Notes: generated from the letters alone by a model not told the origin. Positions 24,196-33,669 are shown, numbered from the stretch's first letter. The stretch is 36,227 nucleotides of DNA from Veillonella montpellierensis DSM 17217 (GCF_000426745.1 NZ_AUFY01000017.1:1-36227); one strand, 5' to 3'. Made by a program: numbers and translations.

Positions 24196-26601
24196 TTAAA
24201 ATTTATATTTAACACCAACCATTACCTGACGTCCTGGCATTGCTGAGCTTCCTGGACCATAAGAAGAATGGCTTGTTGTTTCATAAGCTGTATTAGTTAA
24301 ATTAGTTATCGCTAAGTAAGTTGTTAAATCTTTTCTAACATTGTAATTTACATTCCAATCTAAAACAACGAACCTTTTAGATGTAAATGCTTCAATATTA
24401 GACCCAGTATAATAATTAATCAACAATCCTGATGAAACTTTATCGTTATCATAATTTATATTTAATGTATAATGATTAGCTGGTCGTAATTTATTAATAC
24501 CAGTATTAATATCACCTGAATTATCATATCCCCAGCTAGGATCAACAATATATCCCTCTTTAGCAGTCCACTTATCTTTTAAATGGCTATATGCTGCTCC
24601 AGCAGTCCAATATTTATCCAATTTATGATCTACAGTTACATTAAATGCAGTTTTCTTTTCTTTCGCATTTACAGCAGTATTAGAAAATCCATTATTAACT
24701 TTAATTGGGAATGTAGCAATAGCATTTGTCATATCTACCAAACTATAATTAATGCCTACTATTGTTTTTTTACCAAATTCTTTTTGATAACCGAGCACAT
24801 AAACATTACCTTTTTCATCTTGTAAAGGTGTTTTATATACACCGAATGTTGATGTATAATCACCTGAACGTAATGGTCGAACCACCTGAGTCCATCCAGC
24901 ATAAATACTACTATTATCATTAAAACGATACTGCATATTCAATGCTCCATTAACAACTTGCGTATCACCATTTAAAGATTTTCCTGTATCTGTTATATAA
25001 TCACTATATTTAGTAAATCGAATAGCTGGCGTAATATCAAAATTATCATTAACATGAATTTTATCTTGTACATATGCCAATATAGAATTACGTTTGACAT
25101 GTGACTCTTTATGTCCTGTATCTCTATCATCAATAGCATAATTTCCTGCTCTATCGTAAGTAATATTGCTTATAATATCATGTTTACCAACAGAAGTAGC
25201 ATATTGTAATTGAATACCTCGTTTACGTTCACTAACATATTCTGTTGGTTCAGCTGCTTTACCACCTGTTTTAGTTACCCATTCCTCTAATATCGATTTA
25301 CTACCACCTGGGAATGGTGCTAAATTTTCAGTAATCCATTTATCTAGTATATCTTTATCCAGAACGCCCTGCGGGAAATCAGCTTTAAATTTCTCTATAA
25401 TATCAACACCTGGCAAAAACCAACAATATTTATCCGTGCTAGAATATTTATGATTTTGATTATACAATCGAATAAAACTTTCCATATCAGCTTGATGATT
25501 AAAGGTATATTTTATATCAATATCATTATTTTGATATTTACTATATGAATTGTATGCCAACCCATCTAAAGCGAATAAATTATGATACCCTGGATTAGCT
25601 TTATTTCCCCATGTTGTTGACTTATCTTTTAGTTTTCCTTGAGCATCTAGAGTGCCTACAGCTGCAGCGAAAATTATCCGATTCCAATCTTTTTGATTCC
25701 AATATTGTAAATTAGGTGTAGAAATTGGGTATCCATCTTTACCTTGTTGATGATTAATAGAAACTGTTAAACGTTTTGTATCTCCAAAATCTTTATCAAT
25801 ACGAATAGTTCCACTTTTTTCATCAAAACGAGAACCGCCTAAAGTTGCAGTTTCGCCTGTATGTCCATCTCGATATTTTGTGTCACCAGACATAACCCGA
25901 TGTAGCCCTACAAAATAATGCAGTGATTTATCTGCTCCGCTACTACCAGAATAGGAAAAATCATAATTATGTTTTTCCCAACTACCTGTAGATATATCTA
26001 TTGTTCCTTGATTTGATTCATCACCTTTTCTAGTAATAATATTAATAACTCCACCTGTAGCATCAGCCCCATACGCAGAAGCACCTGGGCCTTTAATAAC
26101 CTCAATTTTATCTACTGCATTAATATTAATAACCTGATCTAAATTAACGCCAGTAGATTTACTGCCTTTTGCGCTTCTACCTGAAATACGAGTACTTGTA
26201 ATATTATCAACACGACGACCATCTACTAATACAACTACTCGAGTGTCGCCATTAATAGAGATTCCATTATTAAAGAATTGATATCCATACTCTCCACCTC
26301 TATATCCTGGATTTTGAAAAGTAATCCCTGGAATTCTTTTAATTGCTTCTGTCAAATCACTATAATGACGATTTTCTATCTCTTTGCGTGTTATAACTTT
26401 AACATCTCCACCAGTTCTATAATATGACTGTTCTGTCACTGTATTACCAAACTGATCCTTACTTCTATCGCCTTTTACTACTTTGCTGTCTAATTGATAG
26501 TTATCCAAATGTTCATCGAATGCTGCATTAGCTATATTAAATGTAGTTAATGCAATACACGCCAAAATGGCAGCAGAAATTCTTTCTTTTCTTATTTTCA
26601 T
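24196..26601 (-). CDS. TonB-dependent outer-membrane receptor (first gene of the uptake operon)
   Basis: An 801-residue outer-membrane receptor. The signal peptide (1-26, ending ANA) is followed by a TonB-box-like stretch YQLDSKVVKG (35-44), a plug domain (VKVITRKEI, AIKRIPGITFQNPGYRG, RVVVLVDGRRVDN, IEVIKGPGASAYGADATGGVINIIT), a long beta-barrel, and a C-terminal strand ending GVKYKF with the terminal Phe needed for assembly. Start 26601 has GGAGGA about 8 nt upstream; an ATG 39 nt earlier lacks this and would spoil the signal peptide. It begins an operon with an ABC importer and TonB-ExbBD, and a Fur-box-like site lies upstream, suggesting iron control. The ligand (siderophore, heme or other) is not determinable. 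Confidence 0.93.
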   Translation of the reverse strand: MKIRKERISAAILACIALTTFNIANAAFDEHLDNYQLDSKVVKGDRSKDQFGNTVTEQSYYRTGGDVKVITRKEIENRHYSDLTEAIKRIPGITFQNPGYRGGEYGYQFFNNGISINGDTRVVVLVDGRRVDNITSTRISGRSAKGSKSTGVNLDQVININAVDKIEVIKGPGASAYGADATGGVINIITRKGDESNQGTIDISTGSWEKHNYDFSYSGSSGADKSLHYFVGLHRVMSGDTKYRDGHTGETATLGGSRFDEKSGTIRIDKDFGDTKRLTVSINHQQGKDGYPISTPNLQYWNQKDWNRIIFAAAVGTLDAQGKLKDKSTTWGNKANPGYHNLFALDGLAYNSYSKYQNNDIDIKYTFNHQADMESFIRLYNQNHKYSSTDKYCWFLPGVDIIEKFKADFPQGVLDKDILDKWITENLAPFPGGSKSILEEWVTKTGGKAAEPTEYVSERKRGIQLQYATSVGKHDIISNITYDRAGNYAIDDRDTGHKESHVKRNSILAYVQDKIHVNDNFDITPAIRFTKYSDYITDTGKSLNGDTQVVNGALNMQYRFNDNSSIYAGWTQVVRPLRSGDYTSTFGVYKTPLQDEKGNVYVLGYQKEFGKKTIVGINYSLVDMTNAIATFPIKVNNGFSNTAVNAKEKKTAFNVTVDHKLDKYWTAGAAYSHLKDKWTAKEGYIVDPSWGYDNSGDINTGINKLRPANHYTLNINYDNDKVSSGLLINYYTGSNIEAFTSKRFVVLDWNVNYNVRKDLTTYLAITNLTNTAYETTSHSSYGPGSSAMPGRQVMVGVKYKF

Positions 26602-26618
26602 TACACGTCCTCCATTGT

Positions 26619-26641
26619 ATTGTCTATTTAATATAGACAAT
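26619..26641. repeat. Perfect hairpin in the receptor mRNA leader
   Basis: ATTGTCTAT (26619-26627) and ATAGACAAT (26633-26641) form perfect 9-bp arms around a 5-nt loop, about 6 nt from the ribosome site of the receptor gene. It could be an operator or a translation-controlling hairpin. Confidence 0.5.
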
Positions 26642-26672
26642 CTTGATTATTCTTTTATTTTTTTAAAGCATT

Positions 26673-26691
26673 TATAATGATAATCTATACT
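26673..26691. promoter_or_regulatory. Fur-box-like site upstream of the uptake operon
   Basis: TATAATGATAATC (26673-26685) matches 12 of the first 13 positions of the Fur consensus GATAATGATAATCATTATC, and the 19-mer matches at about 14 positions. On the minus strand it overlaps the -10 region of a possible promoter, TTGAAA-17-TATCAT, placed just upstream of the receptor leader. AT-rich DNA produces chance matches, so this is a candidate supported mainly by its place before an iron-type uptake operon. Confidence 0.5.
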
Positions 26692-26806
26692 ATTTTATAT
26701 TTCAACGTTTTTCCCAATACTATAAAAAACTTTCATAATAAAATTATTTACACCCTACGAAAATTACATAATTTATTAATATATTTACATTCTATACATA
26801 TAAAAA

Positions 26807-26833
26807 ATCGGCATAATAATTCTATGCCGATTC
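26807..26833 (-). terminator. Terminator after pckA
   Basis: AATCGGCATA (26807-26816) pairs perfectly with TATGCCGATT (26824-26833) around 7 nt. On the minus strand the stem is followed by TTTTATA, a U-run, about 50 bp after the pckA stop. Confidence 0.85.
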
Positions 26834-26883
26834 ATTTATGGTACTACCTATTAAATTTCAATTTTTATAGCATATACAACTAC

Positions 26884-28518
26884 TTATTTCATCGCCTCAA
26901 TAATACTAGTTAATCGTCTAATAGTTTCTTCTGGCAATTCATTCTTCTTACCAATTTGATCAATAATATATTGTTGTCTAAATGTAAAAGAACGTTGTAA
27001 GCTTTTACGATATTCATCCGTAAACGTTACTTCAAAACCATCAACAGGTGCATATAAAAGGCCATCAATATCACCAAAAGGCTGAAATTCTAATATACCT
27101 TGTACAATAGATTCTAAAATGGATAAGGTTACGTCTTTTGGTACTTTTTTAGTGCCAAAAAATCCTGTATTAATAATATAGCAATCTACATGAGATTCAT
27201 CGAATAAGGACTTATAACTTTCATAATCCCGTGCCAATGGATACGTGCGGAATGGATTTGCATACGGTTCAATCACTAATGCATTTTGATCTACATTAGC
27301 ATCTAATTTTTCAGCCGTTGAACGACGCGTCGCTAGTGTTGCCCCCATAGTAGACGCTAAACAAGGGTCTGTTACTTTCATAATCGGTGGCAATGTTTCA
27401 TCTTTCATCAACCATGCAATGGCATTCACAGGTTCTTGGAAAAAGTTAACTCGATTATCTGTCCAAAACATAGATTTAATCGCACGACCATTGTTATTAC
27501 GCACATCTTCTGCTACCACCACTTTACGACCGTCTTCATCAATAGTAACGCCACAGTTTTGTAAGGTTAATAAAAATTGATTCGCTGGATGTATTACCGG
27601 ATAATCCTGCATTTTATCAAAATAGGTCGGTTCCATAGCAATCGATGAGCCATCCTGAGTACTAATAATATACGCATCATCATGCAAAATAGAAATATCA
27701 TAGCGCCCATCATGTTTTTCATGGGTCAATGTCGATTTCCCTGACCCTGAAAGTCCAAATACGCCTAGCGTGAATGTGCGATTAGGCAAGTTATAACGTT
27801 TCATACCTCCATGACATGCTACATATCCATAACGATTAGCAATGGACCAAGCTAATGTTAATGTTCCTTTTTTATGTTCCCCAAAATATCGCAGTCCCAA
27901 CAACATGGCACAATTATGTGCTGGTTCAAATAAAGCAAGTCCCCCTGGATGATTTTCCACCACATAGTCAGGATCAGAATAGATATAAATATCTCCTTCT
28001 GGATAGGTATGACTATTTTTATAAAAATCTCGCAATTCATCCTTAAAAATTTGGAAATTATTCACCCACGAGTACAAAATTGATGCATGATCCTTAGGAA
28101 TCATCAAATGTGCTCGTACGGTAAATCGTTCATCTAACCCTACTAAAACTTCTGCCCGCAACCATTCTTTATGACGACTATCATAAATGGCCTCTCGTGC
28201 TATATTACAAAAATACTCTTCATCTACCCCAACGTCACCAAAAATACGTCGTGCTTTTGCATAACGACCTGTTGTCTTTCCATCATTAGTAACTAATACT
28301 TTTGCATCCTTTGGTAGTCCTTGTTCTTCTGGTCGATATACTGGCATGTCTAATACAATCACGCCTGGTTCTTCCATGGCCAACCGATATGCCTGTGCAA
28401 TCGAAGATACACATCTTACATTATTTCCATAAAATGCTGTTTCTACCGTACTGCGCAAGCGAGAAAATAATTCATTTTTTTTAATACTATTTCTATCCCA
28501 TTGCCTAATACTCGACAT
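26884..28518 (-). CDS. pckA: Phosphoenolpyruvate carboxykinase (ATP)
   Basis: A 544-residue cytosolic enzyme interconverting oxaloacetate and PEP with ATP. The kinase P-loop is GLSGSGKST (255-263), followed by the metal-binding HDDAY (279-283), as in the ATP-dependent family. HPGGLALFEP (190-199) and GYVACHGGMKRYNLPNR (231-247) flank the active site, and the C-terminal IEPYANPFRTYPL and NTGFFGTKK segments resemble the usual adenine-site region. The N-terminal 50 residues differ from classical bacterial PckA, so this is a diverged branch. In a lactate-fermenting Veillonella it may serve gluconeogenesis, since these bacteria hardly use sugars; that link is inference. Monocistronic, with a terminator after it. 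The upstream region has a small dyad TATAC-ATTTT-GTATA (28601-28615). Confidence 0.88.
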   Translation of the reverse strand: MSSIRQWDRNSIKKNELFSRLRSTVETAFYGNNVRCVSSIAQAYRLAMEEPGVIVLDMPVYRPEEQGLPKDAKVLVTNDGKTTGRYAKARRIFGDVGVDEEYFCNIAREAIYDSRHKEWLRAEVLVGLDERFTVRAHLMIPKDHASILYSWVNNFQIFKDELRDFYKNSHTYPEGDIYIYSDPDYVVENHPGGLALFEPAHNCAMLLGLRYFGEHKKGTLTLAWSIANRYGYVACHGGMKRYNLPNRTFTLGVFGLSGSGKSTLTHEKHDGRYDISILHDDAYIISTQDGSSIAMEPTYFDKMQDYPVIHPANQFLLTLQNCGVTIDEDGRKVVVAEDVRNNNGRAIKSMFWTDNRVNFFQEPVNAIAWLMKDETLPPIMKVTDPCLASTMGATLATRRSTAEKLDANVDQNALVIEPYANPFRTYPLARDYESYKSLFDESHVDCYIINTGFFGTKKVPKDVTLSILESIVQGILEFQPFGDIDGLLYAPVDGFEVTFTDEYRKSLQRSFTFRQQYIIDQIGKKNELPEETIRRLTSIIEAMK

Positions 28519-28921
28519 ATTGTAAACTCCGTTTATAACTATAGACTACTTATATAATACTATTCTAGCAAGTACATACTATTCTATATTATACTGGTTT
28601 TATACATTTTGTATAGAATTAAAATATGACATCTATGCACAAACCTATAAAAAATTATAATATGTGCCCAGCTAAACTCATAAATTATATATCATACCTA
28701 TCGTTCATCTATGAAGTGTACAAATAACTTTCTACCATAAGCAAACTATATCACGTACACCCACAAAGTAATCAAAATCATAACTCGTGACATAGCATAA
28801 GGTCACCACAAAAATAAATTATATCGTTTACTCCTAAAAATATTAGACCTACTAAATCATTACAACTATACCTAACAATCTATACATACAATGGTATCTA
28901 ACTATATAGACTATGCAACAA
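28519..28921. other. Intergenic region between pckA and the DUF438 gene
   Basis: About 400 bp, AT-rich, carrying the pckA promoter region (a TATAAT on the minus strand near 28586-28591 without a clear -35) and the 15-bp dyad at 28601-28615. No gene, RNA or strong terminator was found for the DUF438 gene that ends at 28922. Confidence 0.4.
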
Positions 28922-30514
28922 TCATTTTTTATGTTCTTGTGCCATATGTTCATATATATGAGCAATCAATTCCTCTACCTTCATAGATGCTTTTTTACTA
29001 ATCATCTGCATCGTAGCCACTTTCGCCATAATATGCACCATAGGAGAATGTAACTTTTTAAATTTAGGATTCATAGACACTAAATAATCTACAATCGTAG
29101 GACACACTTTAATCACCTCCGCTAACGTTGTCTTTGGTGTGATTACAAAATCACTACAATTCACCCCACTCATATCCTTACGGGTTCCTGCAATTGGTAT
29201 ATCTGTATGATTTCTATTCTCTCTTTCCTCATTTGATGTCGTCTCTGTATCCCACGTAAGTAATGTTCTCGATCCTTCTAAGGAGCGAATATGCGTGCAA
29301 TCTTGCATCATTTCTAATATACCTTTAAATCTCCCTAGCTCATCACGTACGGCCGTATAGAGAATATAAATGAAAGTATCATCTTTTTGAATCCAAAATT
29401 CTGCATGATCTTGTTCTCCTCGTTTAAAGGCATTGATAATTTCTTCTACCACATGCACACTACTAGCAGGATGACAATTCCTAACTTCACGACCAATCAC
29501 ACTAGCACTACGAGGGAAAATACGATGTGATGTATCTGTATAAAATCTCATGATATCCTGTTCATCTACAAAAGAAAGATCAACTGGCATATGTTGAAAG
29601 ATTAAATTAATTTGATCTAAGGTCAATTTTCCCATACGCACATCTAACAGTCTATCAGCACTATTTTCTTGTCCCATATGATATTTTTCTAATAATTCTG
29701 TTAATTCTTTCACAAACCCTACTGATTGTGTAGGCCCCGCTTGTACAGATTGATCTACATCGTCATCATTCATATTATATACAGGAGGTATCTCTATTAA
29801 AGCGAAACCAATCTCATGATCACTACCGCTCATAGCAATCCATTCTTGTTCACTTAACAATTTCATAGCCGTCGGATATAATACTTCTTGTTCTTTATCA
29901 TTTAAATCAATGATACTGTCTAGAACATCAGGCATACTCTTTAAAAATTCTTCTATTTTATCTTCTTGCAATAATCTAAAAGCTCGATTGATACTATCAC
30001 GCACTTCATTATCAAAACTCCACATAATGCGAGATGGTCGATCGAAATCATGGCGTTCCAATGCTGGATACAATTGATTCTGTTTTCGCGATAAATGAAT
30101 TTTCCATTCCTTCAAGGAATCAAAAATGCCTAACCAAGGATTCTTGATAAATTTACCTTTATTCAATAATTCTCTTGCTTCTTGAATGACTAACGTAAGC
30201 GCTTTAATTTCTTCTACATACACCCATAAAGGATGAAATTTAGGGTATACATTATCTGTCCGTACCAATACCCCGTCGAATAACGCCAATAAATCATCCA
30301 TTCTATCTTTAATTTCTTCGTCCTTATAACTACCTTTTAAGCTTTGTTCTGCATATGCAAACTCATCTGGTGTACAAGTACCGAGTTGCTCACGTAACTG
30401 TCGATTTCCTTCTTCTAAGGTAATTTTTCCTTCTAAAAAAGCCTCTTTTACACCGACTATACATTCATATCTCTCTTTATTAATCGCTAATGCTTCTGAT
30501 AGTTTATGATACAT
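28922..30514 (-). CDS. DUF438 / hemerythrin-like / PAS / DUF1858 multidomain protein
   Basis: A 530-residue soluble protein, probably an oxygen- or redox-responsive factor. Domains in order: DUF438 (about 15-85, AFLEGKITLEEGNRQL and QLGTCTPDEFAYAEQ); a hemerythrin-like helical bundle (about 90-225, with His94 in KFHPLW, His140 in WKIHLSRKQNQLYP, then IMWSFDNEVR); a PAS-type domain (about 325-410, IFPRSASVIGREVRNCHPAS, EFWIQ, GILEMMQD); and a C-terminal DUF1858 (about 456-522, FVITPKTTLAEVIKVCP). In this family the HxxRKEN stretch normally carries a glutamate; here it is Gln145, so the metal site may be altered. The ribosome site GAAAGGAG precedes the ATG. A possible promoter CTGAAA-17-TATAAT lies at 30577-30605. 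Confidence 0.85.
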   Translation of the reverse strand: MYHKLSEALAINKERYECIVGVKEAFLEGKITLEEGNRQLREQLGTCTPDEFAYAEQSLKGSYKDEEIKDRMDDLLALFDGVLVRTDNVYPKFHPLWVYVEEIKALTLVIQEARELLNKGKFIKNPWLGIFDSLKEWKIHLSRKQNQLYPALERHDFDRPSRIMWSFDNEVRDSINRAFRLLQEDKIEEFLKSMPDVLDSIIDLNDKEQEVLYPTAMKLLSEQEWIAMSGSDHEIGFALIEIPPVYNMNDDDVDQSVQAGPTQSVGFVKELTELLEKYHMGQENSADRLLDVRMGKLTLDQINLIFQHMPVDLSFVDEQDIMRFYTDTSHRIFPRSASVIGREVRNCHPASSVHVVEEIINAFKRGEQDHAEFWIQKDDTFIYILYTAVRDELGRFKGILEMMQDCTHIRSLEGSRTLLTWDTETTSNEERENRNHTDIPIAGTRKDMSGVNCSDFVITPKTTLAEVIKVCPTIVDYLVSMNPKFKKLHSPMVHIMAKVATMQMISKKASMKVEELIAHIYEHMAQEHKK

Positions 30515-30576
30515 AGATAACTCCTTTCAATATATACTGATTCATTAATACATATACTACATACTCTATGTACATT

Positions 30577-30605
30577 ATTATATAAATATTGAAAGTAATT
30601 TTCAG
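30577..30605 (-). promoter_or_regulatory. Candidate promoter of the DUF438 gene
   Basis: On the minus strand CTGAAA (30600-30605), 17 nt and TATAAT (30577-30582). The -10 is consensus, the -35 matches 4 of 6. A small dyad TGAAA-GTAAT-TTTCA (30590-30604) overlaps the -35. Confidence 0.4.
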
Positions 30606-30671
30606 TATCCGCAGCAACATTTTGAAATTAATTTTATGACTATAACTAAATACTACTGTACAACTTACATC

Positions 30672-31073
30672 CTATTCATTAGGCAAAAACTTTCCCACTA
30701 ATACAAGACTAATAACTAATACAAAAATAGAAGCGGACCAAATTAATGTATCTAATGCAGTTTCATGAGATACAATTAATAATCTAACGATGGCCGTAAT
30801 GCCAATATATAAAAAATAATTAAGTGGAAAATGGTAATTATTCGTAAAATATTTTATAATGAGTGCCAAAAATTCGAAATACAAGAAAAACGTAATTAAA
30901 CTTTCTATAAACAAAGAAAATCCTGTATGTTTAAAAACTCCGTCCCATGCTGTCAGAGCTAAGTGCATCACCGTATCTATAATGGCACCACAAAGAATAA
31001 TGCCTACTACAAATAGTGCAATATTCATAACTAATAATAAACAACGAGCTACCAAAGAATATAAATTGCGCAT
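30672..31073 (-). CDS. PsiE family membrane protein
   Basis: A 133-residue protein with about four transmembrane helices. The family pattern is plain in the second half: FFLYFEFLALIIKYF, then YHFPLNYFLYIGITAIVRLLIV, matching the conserved core of phosphate-starvation-inducible PsiE. Its molecular role is not known even in E. coli. No Pho-box-like direct repeats were noticed upstream. It lies 151 bp after the crotonase gene and 157 bp before the DUF438 gene on the same strand, so co-transcription is possible but not compelling. Confidence 0.85.
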   Translation of the reverse strand: MRNLYSLVARCLLLVMNIALFVVGIILCGAIIDTVMHLALTAWDGVFKHTGFSLFIESLITFFLYFEFLALIIKYFTNNYHFPLNYFLYIGITAIVRLLIVSHETALDTLIWSASIFVLVISLVLVGKFLPNE

Positions 31074-31224
31074 AAAACCTCACCTGCTACGATACTAATA
31101 CATGTAATAACAAGGAATATTATATCTATATATATCAATATGTGCAATATATTTTCTAACAATGACTAATGCGTACTACTATATTCCTCCATAGTTCTAA
31201 TATTCATACGTATCAAACGTTCTA

Positions 31225-32013
31225 TTACTGACCTGTAAAATGAGCTTTCCGTTTTTCTATAAACGCCTGTACGCCTTCTTTAAAATCATCTGTCTGACTA
31301 GCTCTATGTTGTGATTCGATTTCCATTTCTAAATATGATGAAAAATCAGAAAATTCTGCTTTATATAACATGTGTTTCATTTCTCCATATGCGCCAGTTG
31401 GTCCCATAGCCATTTCCTTAGCAAATGCTAATGTTTCACTTTCTAACGCTTCTAAGGGTACCACTTTTTTTACTAACCCCAATGCAGCTGCTTCTGTGGC
31501 GGATACAACGCGACCAGACATAACTAAATCAGTTGCTCTCGCCGTTCCTATCGCTTTCGTCAACAAGTATAATGATCCAGTATCTGGTACTAATCCAATA
31601 TTCACAAAGGCCTGAATGAATTTACAATTATCTGCACTAATACAATAATCACTTAATAAAGCAAGACTAAAACCAGCACCCGCAGCTGCGCCTTGCGTAG
31701 ATGCAATAATTGGTTTTGGTAAGGTTTTCATAAGAACCGCTAATTTAGCCAATATTTTTAATAAGGGTCTAATGTCTACATGTCCATTTTGGATAGTCCT
31801 GTAAAAGTATCCTACATCACCACCTGCAGAAAAGGCTTTTCCTGCTCCAGCGATGATGATAGCCCGTATAGTAGTATCTTCTTTCGCTTGTAAAAAATTA
31901 TCCACTAAGGCCGCTCCTACTTCCTCATTAATAGCATTAAACGCACTTTCATTATGAATCGTAATGCGTGCTACAGAACCTATTTTTTCATACGATACAA
32001 CAGAATCAGCCAT
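31225..32013 (-). CDS. Enoyl-CoA hydratase/isomerase (crotonase) family protein
   Basis: A 262-residue acyl-CoA enzyme of the crotonase fold. The oxyanion-hole segments are present: GAGKAFSAGGDV and QGAAAGAGFSLALLSDYCIS. The active-site region reads AFVNIGLVPDTGSLYLL, with Asp in 'PDTG' as in PaaG-type isomerases, while a hydratase-type pair of glutamates is not obvious, so an isomerase may be more likely than a hydratase. The start at 32013 has GGGAGG 7 nt upstream; an ATG 15 nt earlier would include that ribosome site. No beta-oxidation or butyrate pathway genes flank it, so its pathway is unclear. Confidence 0.86.
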   Translation of the reverse strand: MADSVVSYEKIGSVARITIHNESAFNAINEEVGAALVDNFLQAKEDTTIRAIIIAGAGKAFSAGGDVGYFYRTIQNGHVDIRPLLKILAKLAVLMKTLPKPIIASTQGAAAGAGFSLALLSDYCISADNCKFIQAFVNIGLVPDTGSLYLLTKAIGTARATDLVMSGRVVSATEAAALGLVKKVVPLEALESETLAFAKEMAMGPTGAYGEMKHMLYKAEFSDFSSYLEMEIESQHRASQTDDFKEGVQAFIEKRKAHFTGQ

Positions 32014-32636
32014 ACTAATACCTCCCATTACATTTCAATAATTACCATAGCAACCTATCCTAGTTAAGAGTCAATAGACTATCTCATTGATAGCATTATA
32101 TTAGAATAGTTTCTTATCTATATTGTACAAAGAATACGTCAATTCAGTAAAGGTTCCCTTTTGTTTCTACTCCATATATCTACAAGTAGTAACCATGCTT
32201 AATACATTGATACCAATAATCTAGATTACATTATATATAGAAATAGCAATGAGCCTCTCATCTTATATAGGTTAGGATACTATGATGATTCCCGTAGCGC
32301 ACTACATGTAAACTACATAACACGCTAGTCATACTATGCCATGACGTTTTTACTGTCACTGATAGAGTTGCTTTTATATTCCCCATAGCATTACTTTCAT
32401 CACTTGCCAAATTCGTCAAGTAGATATTTCTTTTATATTCTATATAACAGTACTTTTTAAAATCATAGTACATAATGGTAGATGATTTTCTATAACAGGA
32501 AGCAATCAAAGGTATTTCTGTGCTACTTCTAACCATTTCGTATCCATACTATTGCCACTTACACTGCAATAACTTATCAATGTAGAATAAATAAAATTAT
32601 CCTCTTGTAGTATATCTGCCACTACTACAAAAATTT
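32014..32636. other. Intergenic region without a convincing gene
   Basis: More than 600 bp between the divergent crotonase and aldo/keto reductase genes. A 92-codon open frame on the minus strand (32258-32536) has no ribosome site, no recognisable family and unusual composition, so it is not called. The middle part (about 32300-32420) is less AT-rich than the flanks and could be a decayed gene, but no protein remnant was recognised. Confidence 0.4.
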
Positions 32637-32645
32637 TGCTATACT
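32616..32645 (+). promoter_or_regulatory. Promoter of the aldo/keto reductase gene
   Basis: CTGCCA (32616-32621), 18 nt and TATACT (32640-32645), with an extended TGC just before the -10. It lies 26 bp before the start codon. Confidence 0.5.
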
Positions 32646-32670
32646 AACTATATAAGAAAGGATGATATCT

Positions 32671-33537
32671 ATGGAAGAACAGATAGAAGTAAGAATTATG
32701 AATAATGGCAGTCAAATTCCAACAATTGGTTTTGGTGCCTATCAACTGGGAACCCCTGAAGATTGTGAAAAAACGATTTCCCAGGCCTTAGAGTCTGGGT
32801 TTCGATTAATCGATACAGCCGCTATGTATGGTAACGAAGTTTCCATTGGAAGAGCTATAAAGCGTAATCCCCTATCGCGTCACGATATTTTTGTTACTTC
32901 TAAAATATGGCATACCGATGCGGGGTATGATGCTACGATGAAAGCAGTAGAACGTAGTTTACATAATTTTGATTTTGATTATATCGATATGATGCTAATT
33001 CATCAACCTATCGGTGACTATTATGGTTCTTGGCGTGCCTTAGAAAATCTATATGATCAAGGCTGTATCCGTGCCATTGGTGTGTCTAATTTTTATGAGG
33101 AGCGATTAGTAGATCTATTGGCCCATTGTCATATTCCTCCGGCAGTCAATCAAGTAGAATGTCACTTATATAATCAGCGTGATTCTTTGCTAACGCTTAT
33201 GAGAAACTATAATATTATTATGCAAGCTTGGTCGCCTTTTACACGCCATAAAATAAATGTATTTAATAATGCTGCTCTACAGGTATTATCCGAAAAACAC
33301 GGTAAATCACCAGCACAAATCACGTTACGTTGGCTATTACAACGAGGTATCATTGCCTTACCAAAATCATCATCACCTGCACATATCCAAGAAAATTATG
33401 CTATTTTTGATTTTTCTCTATCTAAAATGGATATGGCACTCTTATCCTACCAAAATGAAGATTATTATCTAGAAAATCATCATACTGCTAATGGAATACA
33501 GCGATTATTAGAAAAACCTCTTCCCAATAATACATAA
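32671..33537 (+). CDS. Aldo/keto reductase
   Basis: A 288-residue NADPH-dependent carbonyl reductase with a TIM-barrel fold. The catalytic tetrad is intact, counted from the chosen start: Asp48 and Tyr53 in LIDTAAMYGNE, Lys78 in TSKIW and His111 in LIHQP. Family signatures GVSNFYEERL and IALPKSSSPAHIQEN (the NADPH phosphate site) follow, and ALRWL-type ITLRWLLQRG is present. Similar to the 2,5-diketo-D-gluconate reductase group; the physiological substrate is unknown. The start at 32671 has AAAGGA 8 nt upstream; an ATG 9 nt earlier would overlap that site. A strong terminator follows. Confidence 0.92.
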   Translation: MEEQIEVRIMNNGSQIPTIGFGAYQLGTPEDCEKTISQALESGFRLIDTAAMYGNEVSIGRAIKRNPLSRHDIFVTSKIWHTDAGYDATMKAVERSLHNFDFDYIDMMLIHQPIGDYYGSWRALENLYDQGCIRAIGVSNFYEERLVDLLAHCHIPPAVNQVECHLYNQRDSLLTLMRNYNIIMQAWSPFTRHKINVFNNAALQVLSEKHGKSPAQITLRWLLQRGIIALPKSSSPAHIQENYAIFDFSLSKMDMALLSYQNEDYYLENHHTANGIQRLLEKPLPNNT

Positions 33538-33669
33538 CCGCCAAATACTATTTCATTTACTAAAAGGTAATAAACCATCATCATTGTCTAGAGTAGAGTC
33601 ATTGTTTCTAGGTTATTCACTTTTACCCTGCGTAGCTACTAATGAATCGTTTAGTGCTATATTACAACA

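Noticed and set aside
26677-26913. 78-codon open frame antisense to the receptor leader and the pckA end
   Set aside because: Low-complexity product, overlaps the pckA terminator and gene end, no ribosome site.
32258-32536. 92-codon open frame on the minus strand
   Set aside because: No ribosome site before the ATG, no recognisable family, composition unlike neighbouring genes.
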